Origin: DATFVA01 sp963774455
Lineage (GTDB): Bacteria; Bacteroidota; Ignavibacteria; Ignavibacteriales; Ignavibacteriaceae
NCBI GenBank assembly: GCA_963774455.1
Contig: CAVZFD010000005.1
Span: forward strand, 124,001-188,000
DNA: 64,000 nucleotides
Direction of reading: 5' to 3'
In this document: piece by piece, positions 37,147 through 45,695 of the stretch
Numbering within the stretch: position 1 is the stretch's first letter
Layout of the letters: every line of letters starts with the position of its first letter
Position numbers and translations under genes: made by a program
Notes under the pieces: generated by a model
Database searches by the model: none
What the model was told of the DNA's origin: nothing
Seen by the model: the letters and a program-made list of their open reading frames with translations, nothing else

Positions 37147-38967
37147 TTATTTCATCATTTGCCGAACTTTCGCCGGAAATTTATCTTTTAATTTATCTAA
37201 TTGTTTTGTCAGTATTATTCTAATAACAGAGAACTGTCCATCGGAGATGGTAATTCCCGTTCCTCCCATATAGGTGGTTAAGGTTCCACCAAAAGTTCCT
37301 TCAATCAGTCCTCCAATTCCGCCGTAACTGGAAACATTCAATGTGACTGATGAACCGGGAAGCCCTGCAAAGGCATAAAATATTTCAGCATTATGATAGA
37401 AGTACATACTTATGTCAGAAGGTGTCCCTGTATTAGTTCCATAAAATGAGAACCAGAGCAAAGTCGTGTCTGTACCTGTAACTTTATACATATAAATGAA
37501 TGACAGACTATCGGTCGGATCGAAGTAACCGAATACCTGATTAGTATCGGAAGCGAAGGTTAGGGTTGTATTATTATATCCACTTCCGTTTACTGTAAAT
37601 TTGTTATCACCTGTCTGAACCTGTTCGCATACCTGTATTGTTCCCAGGTCAAGCGTATTTCCCCGGACTGAAGGTGTAGTTATGTTCATACTTGTATAAC
37701 TGCCGTCGAAGGAATAAACTGAGAGCTGTGCAGGTTTATCGATATCTGTAGCTATATTAAAGCTTCCATCAGATCCGGTGTACTGTACGTTATAGCCTCC
37801 GTCCCAGCTAATAGTTACCTGGCCGTATTTTACATCGGTTCCGCATTTTATTAATCCTTTAACGTAGGCAGGACAATCAACGTGAAGCGTTCCGACGTCG
37901 TGCGTAGCCCCTTCTGTTAAAGCAGGGACAGCAACAGGATCGCTTCCAAGTCCGAAATTGGCATTTCCAAGAACCTGAACCTCGAAAGCGGTATTAGCAG
38001 GCACACGTCTATCAAACCTTCCATCAGTACCTGTAGTTACGTTAACCTGTCCGATGTGTACACTTATGCCTTGTACCGGCTGATTATTACAGTCGACAAC
38101 AAGCCCGCTTACGCTGGCTGTTCCCTGGGGAACATCACAATTCCAATCGGAAAAATGACCAACGGTTCCTACATATTTATCTCCCTGTTTTGTAGCGGTT
38201 CCTTCTTCCTTCCAGAGTCCTGTAGATTGATCATAATGCCACAGGGGGATGGTAGCAGGCGCACTTGAAGACATTGATGGAGGAATATCTACAGTGATCT
38301 CTGACTGGCTCCCGCTTTTCAAATTTAAATCCTGACCGCCGTCACCTTTCATCTGAACTCTTATGATTCCATAAGAATAAAGCGTTGCCTGTGAGTTATC
38401 TGTCCGTTGGGCCTGCATATCTCCGCCAGGTACCATATTAGAGAAATTTTCTGAGGTAGGATCGAGATAGCCCAGGCTTAAATTAACGTTTCCGTTATAA
38501 ACAGATCCGTCGGAAGCGGCAATCGAATTTGAATTAAGAACAACTTTACTTCCGTTCTGAAGGGCAGCTTCACCTCCCGAAGTGGCATCTATTGTTTGGG
38601 TAACACCTGCCTGCATTAAATATATTTTGATTGTACTTGTTCCGTTTGCGACAGGGGTATCGGAACAAGACCCTCTGAAATATCCTGACTTAGTGACATT
38701 AACAACGAACCTGCTTTTGGGAACCTGTATCCCCGAAAAAAGGAATGTGCCATCGCCATTAGTAGTTGTCGTTTGTCCTGCTGTTTCAACCAGGGCTCCT
38801 GAAACCGGAGCATTTGATTCATCCAGAACTGAACCTGAAATGGTAGATGAGACGGTTTCTCCTCCGTTATCAACTGGAGGGTTTGTACTATTATCCTTGC
38901 AGCCGTAATAAACCAGAGAGGAAAGAACTAGAAAAGAAGCGAAGGTCATAATTAGATTTTTCTTCAT
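37147..38967 (-). CDS. Lipoprotein with carboxypeptidase-regulatory-like domains
   Basis: 606 aa. The N-terminus ends in a lipobox-like SLVYYGC (C23) followed by KDNSTNPP, as in other lipoproteins of this group. At least two beta-sandwich repeats of the carboxypeptidase regulatory type are visible: ISGSVLDESNAPVSGALVET and VSGLVVDCNNQPVQGISVHI, with a third, CPAYVKGLIKCGTDVKYG. The middle part (SEITVDIPPSMSSSAPATIP, LWHYDQSTGLWKEEG) resembles an immunoglobulin-like surface module. Probably a surface adhesin or scaffold; ligand unknown. It ends with a clear terminator. Confidence 0.8.
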   Translation of the reverse strand: MKKNLIMTFASFLVLSSLVYYGCKDNSTNPPVDNGGETVSSTISGSVLDESNAPVSGALVETAGQTTTTNGDGTFLFSGIQVPKSRFVVNVTKSGYFRGSCSDTPVANGTSTIKIYLMQAGVTQTIDATSGGEAALQNGSKVVLNSNSIAASDGSVYNGNVNLSLGYLDPTSENFSNMVPGGDMQAQRTDNSQATLYSYGIIRVQMKGDGGQDLNLKSGSQSEITVDIPPSMSSSAPATIPLWHYDQSTGLWKEEGTATKQGDKYVGTVGHFSDWNCDVPQGTASVSGLVVDCNNQPVQGISVHIGQVNVTTGTDGRFDRRVPANTAFEVQVLGNANFGLGSDPVAVPALTEGATHDVGTLHVDCPAYVKGLIKCGTDVKYGQVTISWDGGYNVQYTGSDGSFNIATDIDKPAQLSVYSFDGSYTSMNITTPSVRGNTLDLGTIQVCEQVQTGDNKFTVNGSGYNNTTLTFASDTNQVFGYFDPTDSLSFIYMYKVTGTDTTLLWFSFYGTNTGTPSDISMYFYHNAEIFYAFAGLPGSSVTLNVSSYGGIGGLIEGTFGGTLTTYMGGTGITISDGQFSVIRIILTKQLDKLKDKFPAKVRQMMK

Positions 38968-39076
38968 TGAATCAGTCCGTATATTATTGGAAAATTATTA
39001 AGGAAATATAATAGAGATAATAAAATTCCTTTACAATAAAATTTTATGAAAATGAGGAAGAAAATTCAAATATCTG

Positions 39077-39937
39077 CTATTTTATTTCGTGAGGGTCCAT
39101 TGCGAGCCGGTAATTCTCGCTCAGAGTGTTTAATTTCTCCATATCCTTATCTTTAATGTTAAAATCGAAGATATCAGCATTTTCCTTTATCCTTTCCCCA
39201 TGTGAAGACTTTGGAAGGGGAATTACATTATGCTGAACGGCCCATCGGAGCATTACCTGGGCAGGGGATTTGGAGTATTTACCGGAGATTTCCTGAATTG
39301 TTTTATGATCGAATTTATTTGTTCTGGAGAGGGGGGTATAGCCCTGGAGACGAATTCCTTCCTCCTTACAGAAGGAGAGAAGATCGTCCTGGAAAATAAA
39401 CGGGTTAAACTCGACCTGGTTTACAGCAGGTTTTGTTTCAGAATTAGCGAATAGTTCTTTTAAGTGTCTTATTGTATAATTACTTACTCCAATTGCTTTC
39501 GCACCGCCCTGGTTGTAAATATCAACCAGCGCTCTCCACGACTCGATTCTTAACCCTTCAATCGGCCAGTGAATTAAAAACAGATCGACGTAACCAAGCC
39601 GCAGCCTGTCCATGCTTTTATCAAATGATTTCTTTGCTTTATCGTAACCATGCTGATCGTTGTCAAGCTTGGTAGTTATAAAAACCTCTTCACGCGGAAT
39701 GCCGCTCTGCCTGATTGCCTCCCCGACATACTCTTCATTCCCATACATCTGCGCAGTATCGATCAGGCGGTATCCGGTTTCAAGTGCTGCAGAAACTGCT
39801 TCATTAACCAGCTTCTCGCCCGTTAACTGGTAGGTTCCAAATCCAAGTACCGGTATTTCTGTTCCACCGTTAAGATTTATACGACTATTTATCTCCAATT
39901 CCATTTTTTCGAGAGGTTTTTTCAAATTATTCTTCAT
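39077..39937 (-). CDS. Aldo/keto reductase (AKR5-like), copy 2
   Basis: 286 aa as drawn, or 275 aa from the second ATG at 39904, which matches the length of its paralogue. Catalytic tetrad (numbered from the second ATG) D49, Y54, K79, H112 in LIDTAQMY, TTKLDNDQ and LIHWPIEG. Neither start has a clear ribosome binding site. It clearly shares ancestry with the reductase 3 kb away, with differing substrate loops, so it is a duplicate with diverged specificity. A TauE-type permease lies just upstream on the same strand. Confidence 0.93.
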   Translation of the reverse strand: MKNNLKKPLEKMELEINSRINLNGGTEIPVLGFGTYQLTGEKLVNEAVSAALETGYRLIDTAQMYGNEEYVGEAIRQSGIPREEVFITTKLDNDQHGYDKAKKSFDKSMDRLRLGYVDLFLIHWPIEGLRIESWRALVDIYNQGGAKAIGVSNYTIRHLKELFANSETKPAVNQVEFNPFIFQDDLLSFCKEEGIRLQGYTPLSRTNKFDHKTIQEISGKYSKSPAQVMLRWAVQHNVIPLPKSSHGERIKENADIFDFNIKDKDMEKLNTLSENYRLAMDPHEIK

Positions 39938-39967
39938 TATTAATAGCTAAACTATTTTGTGTGATGA

Positions 39968-40717
39968 TTAAAATACATTCAGAAGCTCAAGTGCCATAAT
40001 AAAAATCGCAACCACAAGTACAATTCTGATTGATTTTTCACCTTTCTTAACCGATAGCCTGGCCGACCACCATCCCCCGGCTGCATTTCCGAGTCCCAGC
40101 ATAATCCCCCAGAACCAGTTCACATTTCCTGTAAAAGCAAAGATCAGGAGAGCAGGAAGTGTGAAAACAAGTACTATAAATACTTTATGCATATTTACGT
40201 AAACCAGGTTCAGCTTCATAAGATGCTGCAGCGAGGCCATGATCATAAAGCCTACCCCGACCTGAAGGAAACCGCCATAGAAGCCTATACCAAACATCGA
40301 AAGATAGACCGACCATGAAATCTTCTGAGAGCTTTCACCTTCCTTTGTATTCTTTGCTTTCGGCAGAAACATCGATATTACAATAAATATCATTACAATG
40401 CCGAGGATCTTCTGGAATAACTCGTCATTTAATTTAACAGCGAGTATTGCCCCTGCAACAGCCCCGGGAAGCGTCATAAGTGAAAGTTTTAAACTTAATC
40501 TGAACTGACTGTATTTAGATTTTTTAAAAGAGTAAATAGCAGCAATATTCTGCATCATAACCCCAACCCTGTTGGTGCCGTTTGCAACTGCAGAATCAAG
40601 TCCGAGGAAGATTAACATTGGCAGCGTAAGCGATGAGCCGCCCCCCGCCCCTACGTTTATAAAACCTGAAATAAATGCTATCACGAATAGAAGAATTACC
40701 GAGGTGATGTCCGACAA
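39968..40717 (-). CDS. TauE/SafE family sulfite/organosulfonate exporter-like permease
   Basis: 249 aa with about seven to eight hydrophobic segments and the family repeats GFINVGAGGGSSLTLPMLI at the start and GFYGGFLQVGVGFMIMA in the second half. Family members export sulfite, sulfoacetate or related anions; the substrate is not predictable here. It sits 31 nt from the following reductase gene on the same strand. Confidence 0.9.
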   Translation of the reverse strand: MSDITSVILLFVIAFISGFINVGAGGGSSLTLPMLIFLGLDSAVANGTNRVGVMMQNIAAIYSFKKSKYSQFRLSLKLSLMTLPGAVAGAILAVKLNDELFQKILGIVMIFIVISMFLPKAKNTKEGESSQKISWSVYLSMFGIGFYGGFLQVGVGFMIMASLQHLMKLNLVYVNMHKVFIVLVFTLPALLIFAFTGNVNWFWGIMLGLGNAAGGWWSARLSVKKGEKSIRIVLVVAIFIMALELLNVF

Positions 40718-40861
40718 GTATAAATCCTCTTATTTTTGATGTGAAATATACAACACTAACCACTTATCTTAAAAAAATTATTTTTGTGAATAAGTAAAAG
40801 TCAACCGGTTTTAAAGAGCCGAATTAATCTGTTAAAGCAGCGATTAAACTGAAAGGCTATA

Positions 40862-41389
40862 ATGAAACAAATAGAAATAATTTCCATTTTAATAGTGATG
40901 CTGGGGGTTTCATATATTTCATATGCACAGACCCCCTATGCTGAATGGGCAAAACTGAAGGAAGACATGCCCGAAGGAGCCGTGAATAGTTACGAAAATA
41001 TGAAACAAAATACACCTGAGAGAAACTGGATTGATCTTCCGCCATATCCCGGGGCAAAAATTGTCAGAACATCACAGTCAACCCAGAGTGTTGATGACAG
41101 TAAAAATCCGGAATTCCCAACGGTAACGCTGATAAGCAAGGATCCTGCCGAAAAAATAATTAATGTATACAAGGATCTGATACAGGATTATCCCAGTTGG
41201 CGATGGGACAAGAATATCGGGATTTTCTACCAGGGTAATCTGCAGGATGCACTTAACAGGCAGGCGCCTTATATCATGATCACCCCTATAAAAACCAGTG
41301 AACCTGAGCTGATTTACTTATCATCCGATGAGCTTGAAGCGGCGAATTCAAAAATAGTTGTCAGCTATAACCCCGGAAGTGTCAGGTGA
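40862..41389 (+). CDS. Exported protein of unknown function
   Basis: 175 aa with a signal peptide (MKQIEIISILIVMLGVSYISYAQ). The mature part contains RNWIDLPPYPGAKIVRTSQS, VTLISKDPAEKIINVYKDLI and APYIMITPIKTSEPELIYL, a pattern seen in small periplasmic proteins that monitor surface properties, but no family is certain. AAAGG precedes the ATG. It is convergent with the MBL hydrolase, 2 nt apart. Confidence 0.65.
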   Translation: MKQIEIISILIVMLGVSYISYAQTPYAEWAKLKEDMPEGAVNSYENMKQNTPERNWIDLPPYPGAKIVRTSQSTQSVDDSKNPEFPTVTLISKDPAEKIINVYKDLIQDYPSWRWDKNIGIFYQGNLQDALNRQAPYIMITPIKTSEPELIYLSSDELEAANSKIVVSYNPGSVR

Positions 41390-41391
41390 AA

Positions 41392-42402
41392 TTATCTCCT
41401 TATCTTCCATTCGGAAGGGAAGGAAGTATCAGGAAAAATTTTTCGGGCTTCATTGATAAGGAGAGGATAATCTGTTATACGATACCTGTCGGATATATGA
41501 AATAAAATAAGTTTTTTTACACCGGCAGATTTAGCGAGCTGTGCAGCATGCGCGGCTGTCAGGTGATGATTTTTTTCTGCAAATTCTTTTTCATCGGTAA
41601 GATACTGACTCTCGCAAACCATCGTATCGCATTTATTAAAAATCCTTTTGATCTTTGAATGTGTGTCTTTATTATATTTGAAGTCGGTTAGGTAGCCAAT
41701 ACTTTCCCCCTCGCTCTCTTCTAGGAGCCTGCTCCTGAGGGATTTTAATTTAAAGTATTTTCCATCAACAGCGATTTCCTCTTCGGGACTCATCTGCTGA
41801 TCACGGACTTTTTCAAGCCAGGGGCCTGGCGTTAACCCTGTTTTGCCGAGAGATTCTTTATTAATATTCAGAGAGGGTTTCTCCTGAATAAAATATGCTG
41901 CTGAAGGAATTATATGATCAAGGAGAACCGTCTTTACCGAAAAATCGGAATTATCCATTAGCGTACCCTCAAATGTTTTTTCCCCCGCACGATGCTTTAC
42001 AGAATATGCCTCAGCCGTCTTAAATAAAAAAGTCGTGCTGCTCTTTTCCTGTATATCTGTAACATACCACAGTCCGGGGACTCCCTTAACCAGGTTCCAT
42101 TTGAAGCCCCGCAGCCTGTGTTGTATAAGTTCTGCGGTATCTTCAGGTCCATATATGTACACTGGTTTCTTATCCCTGTCATAATTCCTCCTGAAGAAAT
42201 AGTCGAACCCGGCTATATGGTCAATGTGAAGATGAGAGAAGAAAAGAAAATCAATTGACTTTATGGTCCTCTGATCAAGGTCCTTCAGAAGGTTTTCTCC
42301 ACAGTCGAACAACATTCTGTAAACAACCGACCCGCTGTTTATCCATACCATAAGACCGTTATCCCAGCCGGGTTTCCCAAGCACACGATAGCTTAAACTC
42401 AT
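41392..42402 (-). CDS. Metallo-beta-lactamase-fold hydrolase (RNase Z-like)
   Basis: 336 aa. The metal motif HxHxDH is SHLHIDHIAGF (H57, H59, D61, H62). A conserved Asp occurs in IGYLTDFKY and the last His in KLILFHISDRY. The C-terminal HLTAAHAAQLAKSAGVKKLI is like tRNase Z and related phosphodiesterases. Whether it cuts tRNA 3' trailers or another substrate cannot be told; it is longer than minimal RNase Z and the flexible-arm region is different. Confidence 0.8.
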   Translation of the reverse strand: MSLSYRVLGKPGWDNGLMVWINSGSVVYRMLFDCGENLLKDLDQRTIKSIDFLFFSHLHIDHIAGFDYFFRRNYDRDKKPVYIYGPEDTAELIQHRLRGFKWNLVKGVPGLWYVTDIQEKSSTTFLFKTAEAYSVKHRAGEKTFEGTLMDNSDFSVKTVLLDHIIPSAAYFIQEKPSLNINKESLGKTGLTPGPWLEKVRDQQMSPEEEIAVDGKYFKLKSLRSRLLEESEGESIGYLTDFKYNKDTHSKIKRIFNKCDTMVCESQYLTDEKEFAEKNHHLTAAHAAQLAKSAGVKKLILFHISDRYRITDYPLLINEARKIFPDTSFPSEWKIRR

Positions 42403-42489
42403 GTCTTATTCTTATCTAATTAAAAAGAAAATTCTTATTTTTAACGAGTTAACTTAATATATAATAATTCCTTATAAAGATATCCCGGT

Positions 42490-44367
42490 ATGAACCATAA
42501 AACATTCTATAAGCTTTCACTCTTTCTGATATTTGTTTCAGTTATATCTTTATATCCACAAAGCAAAGAATATATCAGGAATCATTATAATAAGCATGAG
42601 TACCGTATCGCAATGAGAGACGGCGCCAAATTATTCACCTCTGTATATTCGCCGAAGGATACATCGGTCAATTACCCTATACTTATGATCAGAACTCCGT
42701 ATACTGTCGCTCCATACGGAGATAATAATTACCCTGAGGACTTCGAAGTGCCCGAGGAAATGGTTAAGGATGGATATATTTTTGTATTCCAGGATGTCCG
42801 CGGCAGGTTTATGTCCGAGGGTAATTATGTTAATATGCGGGCTTATATACCAGATAAAAAGACCAATAAAGAGGTTGATGAGAGCAGCGATACATATGAT
42901 ACGATAGACTGGCTGGTAAAACATATCTCTCATAACAATGGAAAAGTCGGGATGTGGGGAATTTCCTATCCGGGTTTTTATGCTGCAATGGGATCAATTG
43001 ATGCTCACCCCGCTTTAGCTGCGGTTTCCCCCGAAGCTCCTATAGCAAACTGGTTTATGGGGGATGATATGCACCATAACGGAGCTTTTTCTTTGATGAT
43101 GGATTTCGACTTTTTTTCTAACTTCGGAAGGCCGAGAGATTCTCTTACAACAAAGTGGCCGATACCTTTACAGTATGCTTCGCCGGATGCATACAATTTC
43201 TTCCTGAACCTTGGCCCGCTTTCAAATGTGAATAAAAATTTTTTTCATGACAGCATAGCTTTCTGGGATTCAACAATAAATCATCCTGATTATGATTACT
43301 ACTGGAAGGCAAAGAATAATCTACCCCATTTTAATAATATTACACCCGCAATGTTGATAGTCGGCGGGTGGTACGATGCCGAAGACTTGTACGGTCCTCT
43401 TCACATATATAAATCTATTGAAGAAAAGAATCCCGGTGCTGATAACTATCTTGTTATGGGTCCATGGTTCCACGGCGGATGGATGAGAAGTGAAGGAGAT
43501 TCCCTGGGGGATATTTCATTCGGGACGCGTACAAGTGAGTTCTTTCAGCAGAAAATGTTCATCCCTTTCTTTGAGTATTATCTGAAAGGGAAGGGACATT
43601 TCAGTCAGCCCGATGCTTATGTATTTCAGACAGGTACTAATGAATGGAAAACTTATTCCTCCTGGCCTCCTCCTGATGCAATAGACGGTAAAATATACTT
43701 CAGCAGTGATCATTCTTTATCTTTTGAAGGTCCCGGACCGGAAGGCTCCGACGAATATTTAGCGGATCCCATGAAACCTGTTCCATACACCGATAAAAAA
43801 CTGGACTCGAGAAGCTTTTATAATAAGAGCTATATGATAGAAGATCAGAGATTCGCTTCTGAAAGGCCTGATGTATTAGCCTATGAATCTGAACCGCTTA
43901 CAGATAATGTTACTTTATCGGGGCCCTTAACTGCTGAACTCTATGTCTCTACTTCGGGTACTGATGGTGACTGGGTTGTTAAAATTATTGATGAATTTCC
44001 GGCTGACGCGCCTTCGCCGGATCCAAATCCTGGCAATGTAGAGATGGGTGATTACCAGGAACTTATTCGGGGCGAGATAATGAGGGGAAGGTTCCGCAGC
44101 AGTTTTGAAAAACCTGAACCATTTAAACCCGGGGAAGTATCAAAAGTAGAATTCAGCCTTCAGGATATAAACCATACTTTCCTGAAAGGTCACAGGATAA
44201 TGATCCAGATTCAGAGCAGCTGGTTTCCGTTCTTCGACAGGAACCCCCAGACTTTTGTTACCAATATTTATAAAGCTGAACAGAAGGACTTTAGTAAAGC
44301 CGAAGTCAGACTCTATCATTCGAAACAATATCCTACATCAGTTCATGTGAAATTCCTGAAGAAATAA
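42490..44367 (+). CDS. Secreted CocE/NonD (S15) family hydrolase
   Basis: 625 aa with a signal peptide (about 1-24). The alpha/beta-hydrolase nucleophile is S159 in GMWGISYPGFYAA. RGRFMSEG follows the oxyanion region, and the catalytic Asp is likely in LIVGGWYDAEDLYGP with His in MGPWFHGGW. The C-terminal beta jelly-roll (about 420-625, EPLTDNVTLSGPLTAELYVS ... ) is PepX_C. Members are X-Pro dipeptidyl peptidases, cocaine esterases or acylases; the substrate is probably a peptide. It is followed by a DUF1028 gene and an M28 peptidase. Confidence 0.93.
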   Translation: MNHKTFYKLSLFLIFVSVISLYPQSKEYIRNHYNKHEYRIAMRDGAKLFTSVYSPKDTSVNYPILMIRTPYTVAPYGDNNYPEDFEVPEEMVKDGYIFVFQDVRGRFMSEGNYVNMRAYIPDKKTNKEVDESSDTYDTIDWLVKHISHNNGKVGMWGISYPGFYAAMGSIDAHPALAAVSPEAPIANWFMGDDMHHNGAFSLMMDFDFFSNFGRPRDSLTTKWPIPLQYASPDAYNFFLNLGPLSNVNKNFFHDSIAFWDSTINHPDYDYYWKAKNNLPHFNNITPAMLIVGGWYDAEDLYGPLHIYKSIEEKNPGADNYLVMGPWFHGGWMRSEGDSLGDISFGTRTSEFFQQKMFIPFFEYYLKGKGHFSQPDAYVFQTGTNEWKTYSSWPPPDAIDGKIYFSSDHSLSFEGPGPEGSDEYLADPMKPVPYTDKKLDSRSFYNKSYMIEDQRFASERPDVLAYESEPLTDNVTLSGPLTAELYVSTSGTDGDWVVKIIDEFPADAPSPDPNPGNVEMGDYQELIRGEIMRGRFRSSFEKPEPFKPGEVSKVEFSLQDINHTFLKGHRIMIQIQSSWFPFFDRNPQTFVTNIYKAEQKDFSKAEVRLYHSKQYPTSVHVKFLKK

Positions 44368-44423
44368 AGAGGCTGACCCAAAAGTAATTATTTTTTGTTT
44401 GGTACTTTTCACAGGAGAGTAAT

Positions 44424-45416
44424 ATGAAAAAACATATCTTTATTATTTTAATAACCGGTTTGGTTATGTCATCAGTCTCGTTTCCACAGCTTACTATTAA
44501 GCAGGATCCTTTTGCACATACGTTTTCGATCGTTGCAAGAGATCCACAGACAGGCGAGATGGGAGTTGCTGTGCAGTCCCACTGGTTTTCTGTCGGCACA
44601 ATTGTAACATGGGCTGAGGCAGGCGTTGGAGCTATCGCAACTCAGTCATTTGTTAATGCTTCGTTCGGGCCGCGGGGACTTGAAATGCTTAAAAAGGGAA
44701 TGACTGCTCAGCAGGCCGTGGATTCACTACTTGCTTCAGATGAAGGAAGGGAGTTCAGACAGCTTGCGATAATCGACGCAAAAGGAAATGTGGCATCTTT
44801 CACCGGGAAAAAATGCGTTCAGCCGGCCGGGAATATCGTTGGTGATAATTTTTCCTGTCAGGCAAACCTGATGATAAATGATAAAGTTTGGCCTGCAATG
44901 TCTGAAGCTTTTAAAAAATCAACGGGACCCCTCGCCGAAAGAATGATGGCTGCCCTGGAAGCGGGACAGGAAGCAGGCGGAGATATCCGTGGAAAGCAGT
45001 CGGCGGCAATGCTTGTTGTCAGGGGTAAATCAACAGGCAAAGTGTGGGAGGACAGATTGATTGACCTGCGTGTGGATGATAGTCCTGAACCTATAAAAGA
45101 GCTGAAACGCCTCCTGCAAGTTCACCGTGCATATGATCATATGAACGCCGGCGATCTTGCAGTTGAAAAGAATGATATGAAGCAGGCGCTATACGAGTAT
45201 TCATCTGCCGAAGAGATGTTCCCGGATAATGCGGAAATGAAATACTGGCATGCGGTTGCTCTTGCAAATAACGGAAAGCTGGATGAATCACTTCCTATTT
45301 TCAGAGAAGTTTTTAATATGGATGAGAACTGGAGAGATCTTACCCCGCGGCTTGTGGAGCCCGGACTGCTTACGGTAGATGACAAGGATCTGAAACGTAT
45401 AATGGATGTGAAATAA
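44424..45416 (+). CDS. Exported DUF1028 (Ntn-hydrolase-like) protein with TPR tail
   Basis: 330 aa: signal peptide (1-22), a DUF1028 domain (about 25-220: THTFSIVARDPQTGEMGVAV, VGAIATQSFVN, AERMMAALEAGQEAGGD) and C-terminal TPR-like helices (AYDHMNAGDLAVEKNDMKQA, YWHAVALANNGKLDES). The DUF1028 fold is Ntn-hydrolase-like but its reaction is unknown; such genes often lie near peptidases, as here. CAGGAGAG precedes the ATG. Confidence 0.88.
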   Translation: MKKHIFIILITGLVMSSVSFPQLTIKQDPFAHTFSIVARDPQTGEMGVAVQSHWFSVGTIVTWAEAGVGAIATQSFVNASFGPRGLEMLKKGMTAQQAVDSLLASDEGREFRQLAIIDAKGNVASFTGKKCVQPAGNIVGDNFSCQANLMINDKVWPAMSEAFKKSTGPLAERMMAALEAGQEAGGDIRGKQSAAMLVVRGKSTGKVWEDRLIDLRVDDSPEPIKELKRLLQVHRAYDHMNAGDLAVEKNDMKQALYEYSSAEEMFPDNAEMKYWHAVALANNGKLDESLPIFREVFNMDENWRDLTPRLVEPGLLTVDDKDLKRIMDVK

Positions 45417-45427
45417 AAAAGGATTGA

Positions 45428-45508
45428 ATGCTAGAGAAATTCTTTTCTTTATCGTCGAACAAAACAAACACAAGAACTGAGATCATAGCAGGGATAACTA
45501 TGCAGTAG
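45428..45508 (+). pseudogene. N-terminal remnant of an NCS2/AzgA purine permease
   Basis: Twenty-six codons beginning MLEKFFSLSSN and containing NTRTEIIAGITM match the invariant beginning of NCS2 guanine/hypoxanthine permeases, then TAG at 45506. No permease sequence was recognised in the following 190 nt. AAAAAGG precedes the ATG, so the initiation region survives. It appears to be a deletion remnant; the alternative is a chance short peptide. Confidence 0.55.
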
Positions 45509-45695
45509 ATGCCGGCATTTCCTGAATAAAAGCCGTCGGTCTATTGCAATGACAATGGGAGGGACGGGTCTATGAGCCTGTTGGAGGCCGAGATAAGGCC
45601 GAAGAGAGGCCGAAATGAGATAGCCGGGATAAGGATACAGGCGGGCTCTCCATAAAACAACTGAGATCAAAGATCCCGGCCGCAATTTCGTGAAT

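Noticed and set aside
45590..45615. GGCCGA repeated three times
   Set aside because: Too short and irregular to call a repeat element; may just reflect degeneration of the permease remnant.
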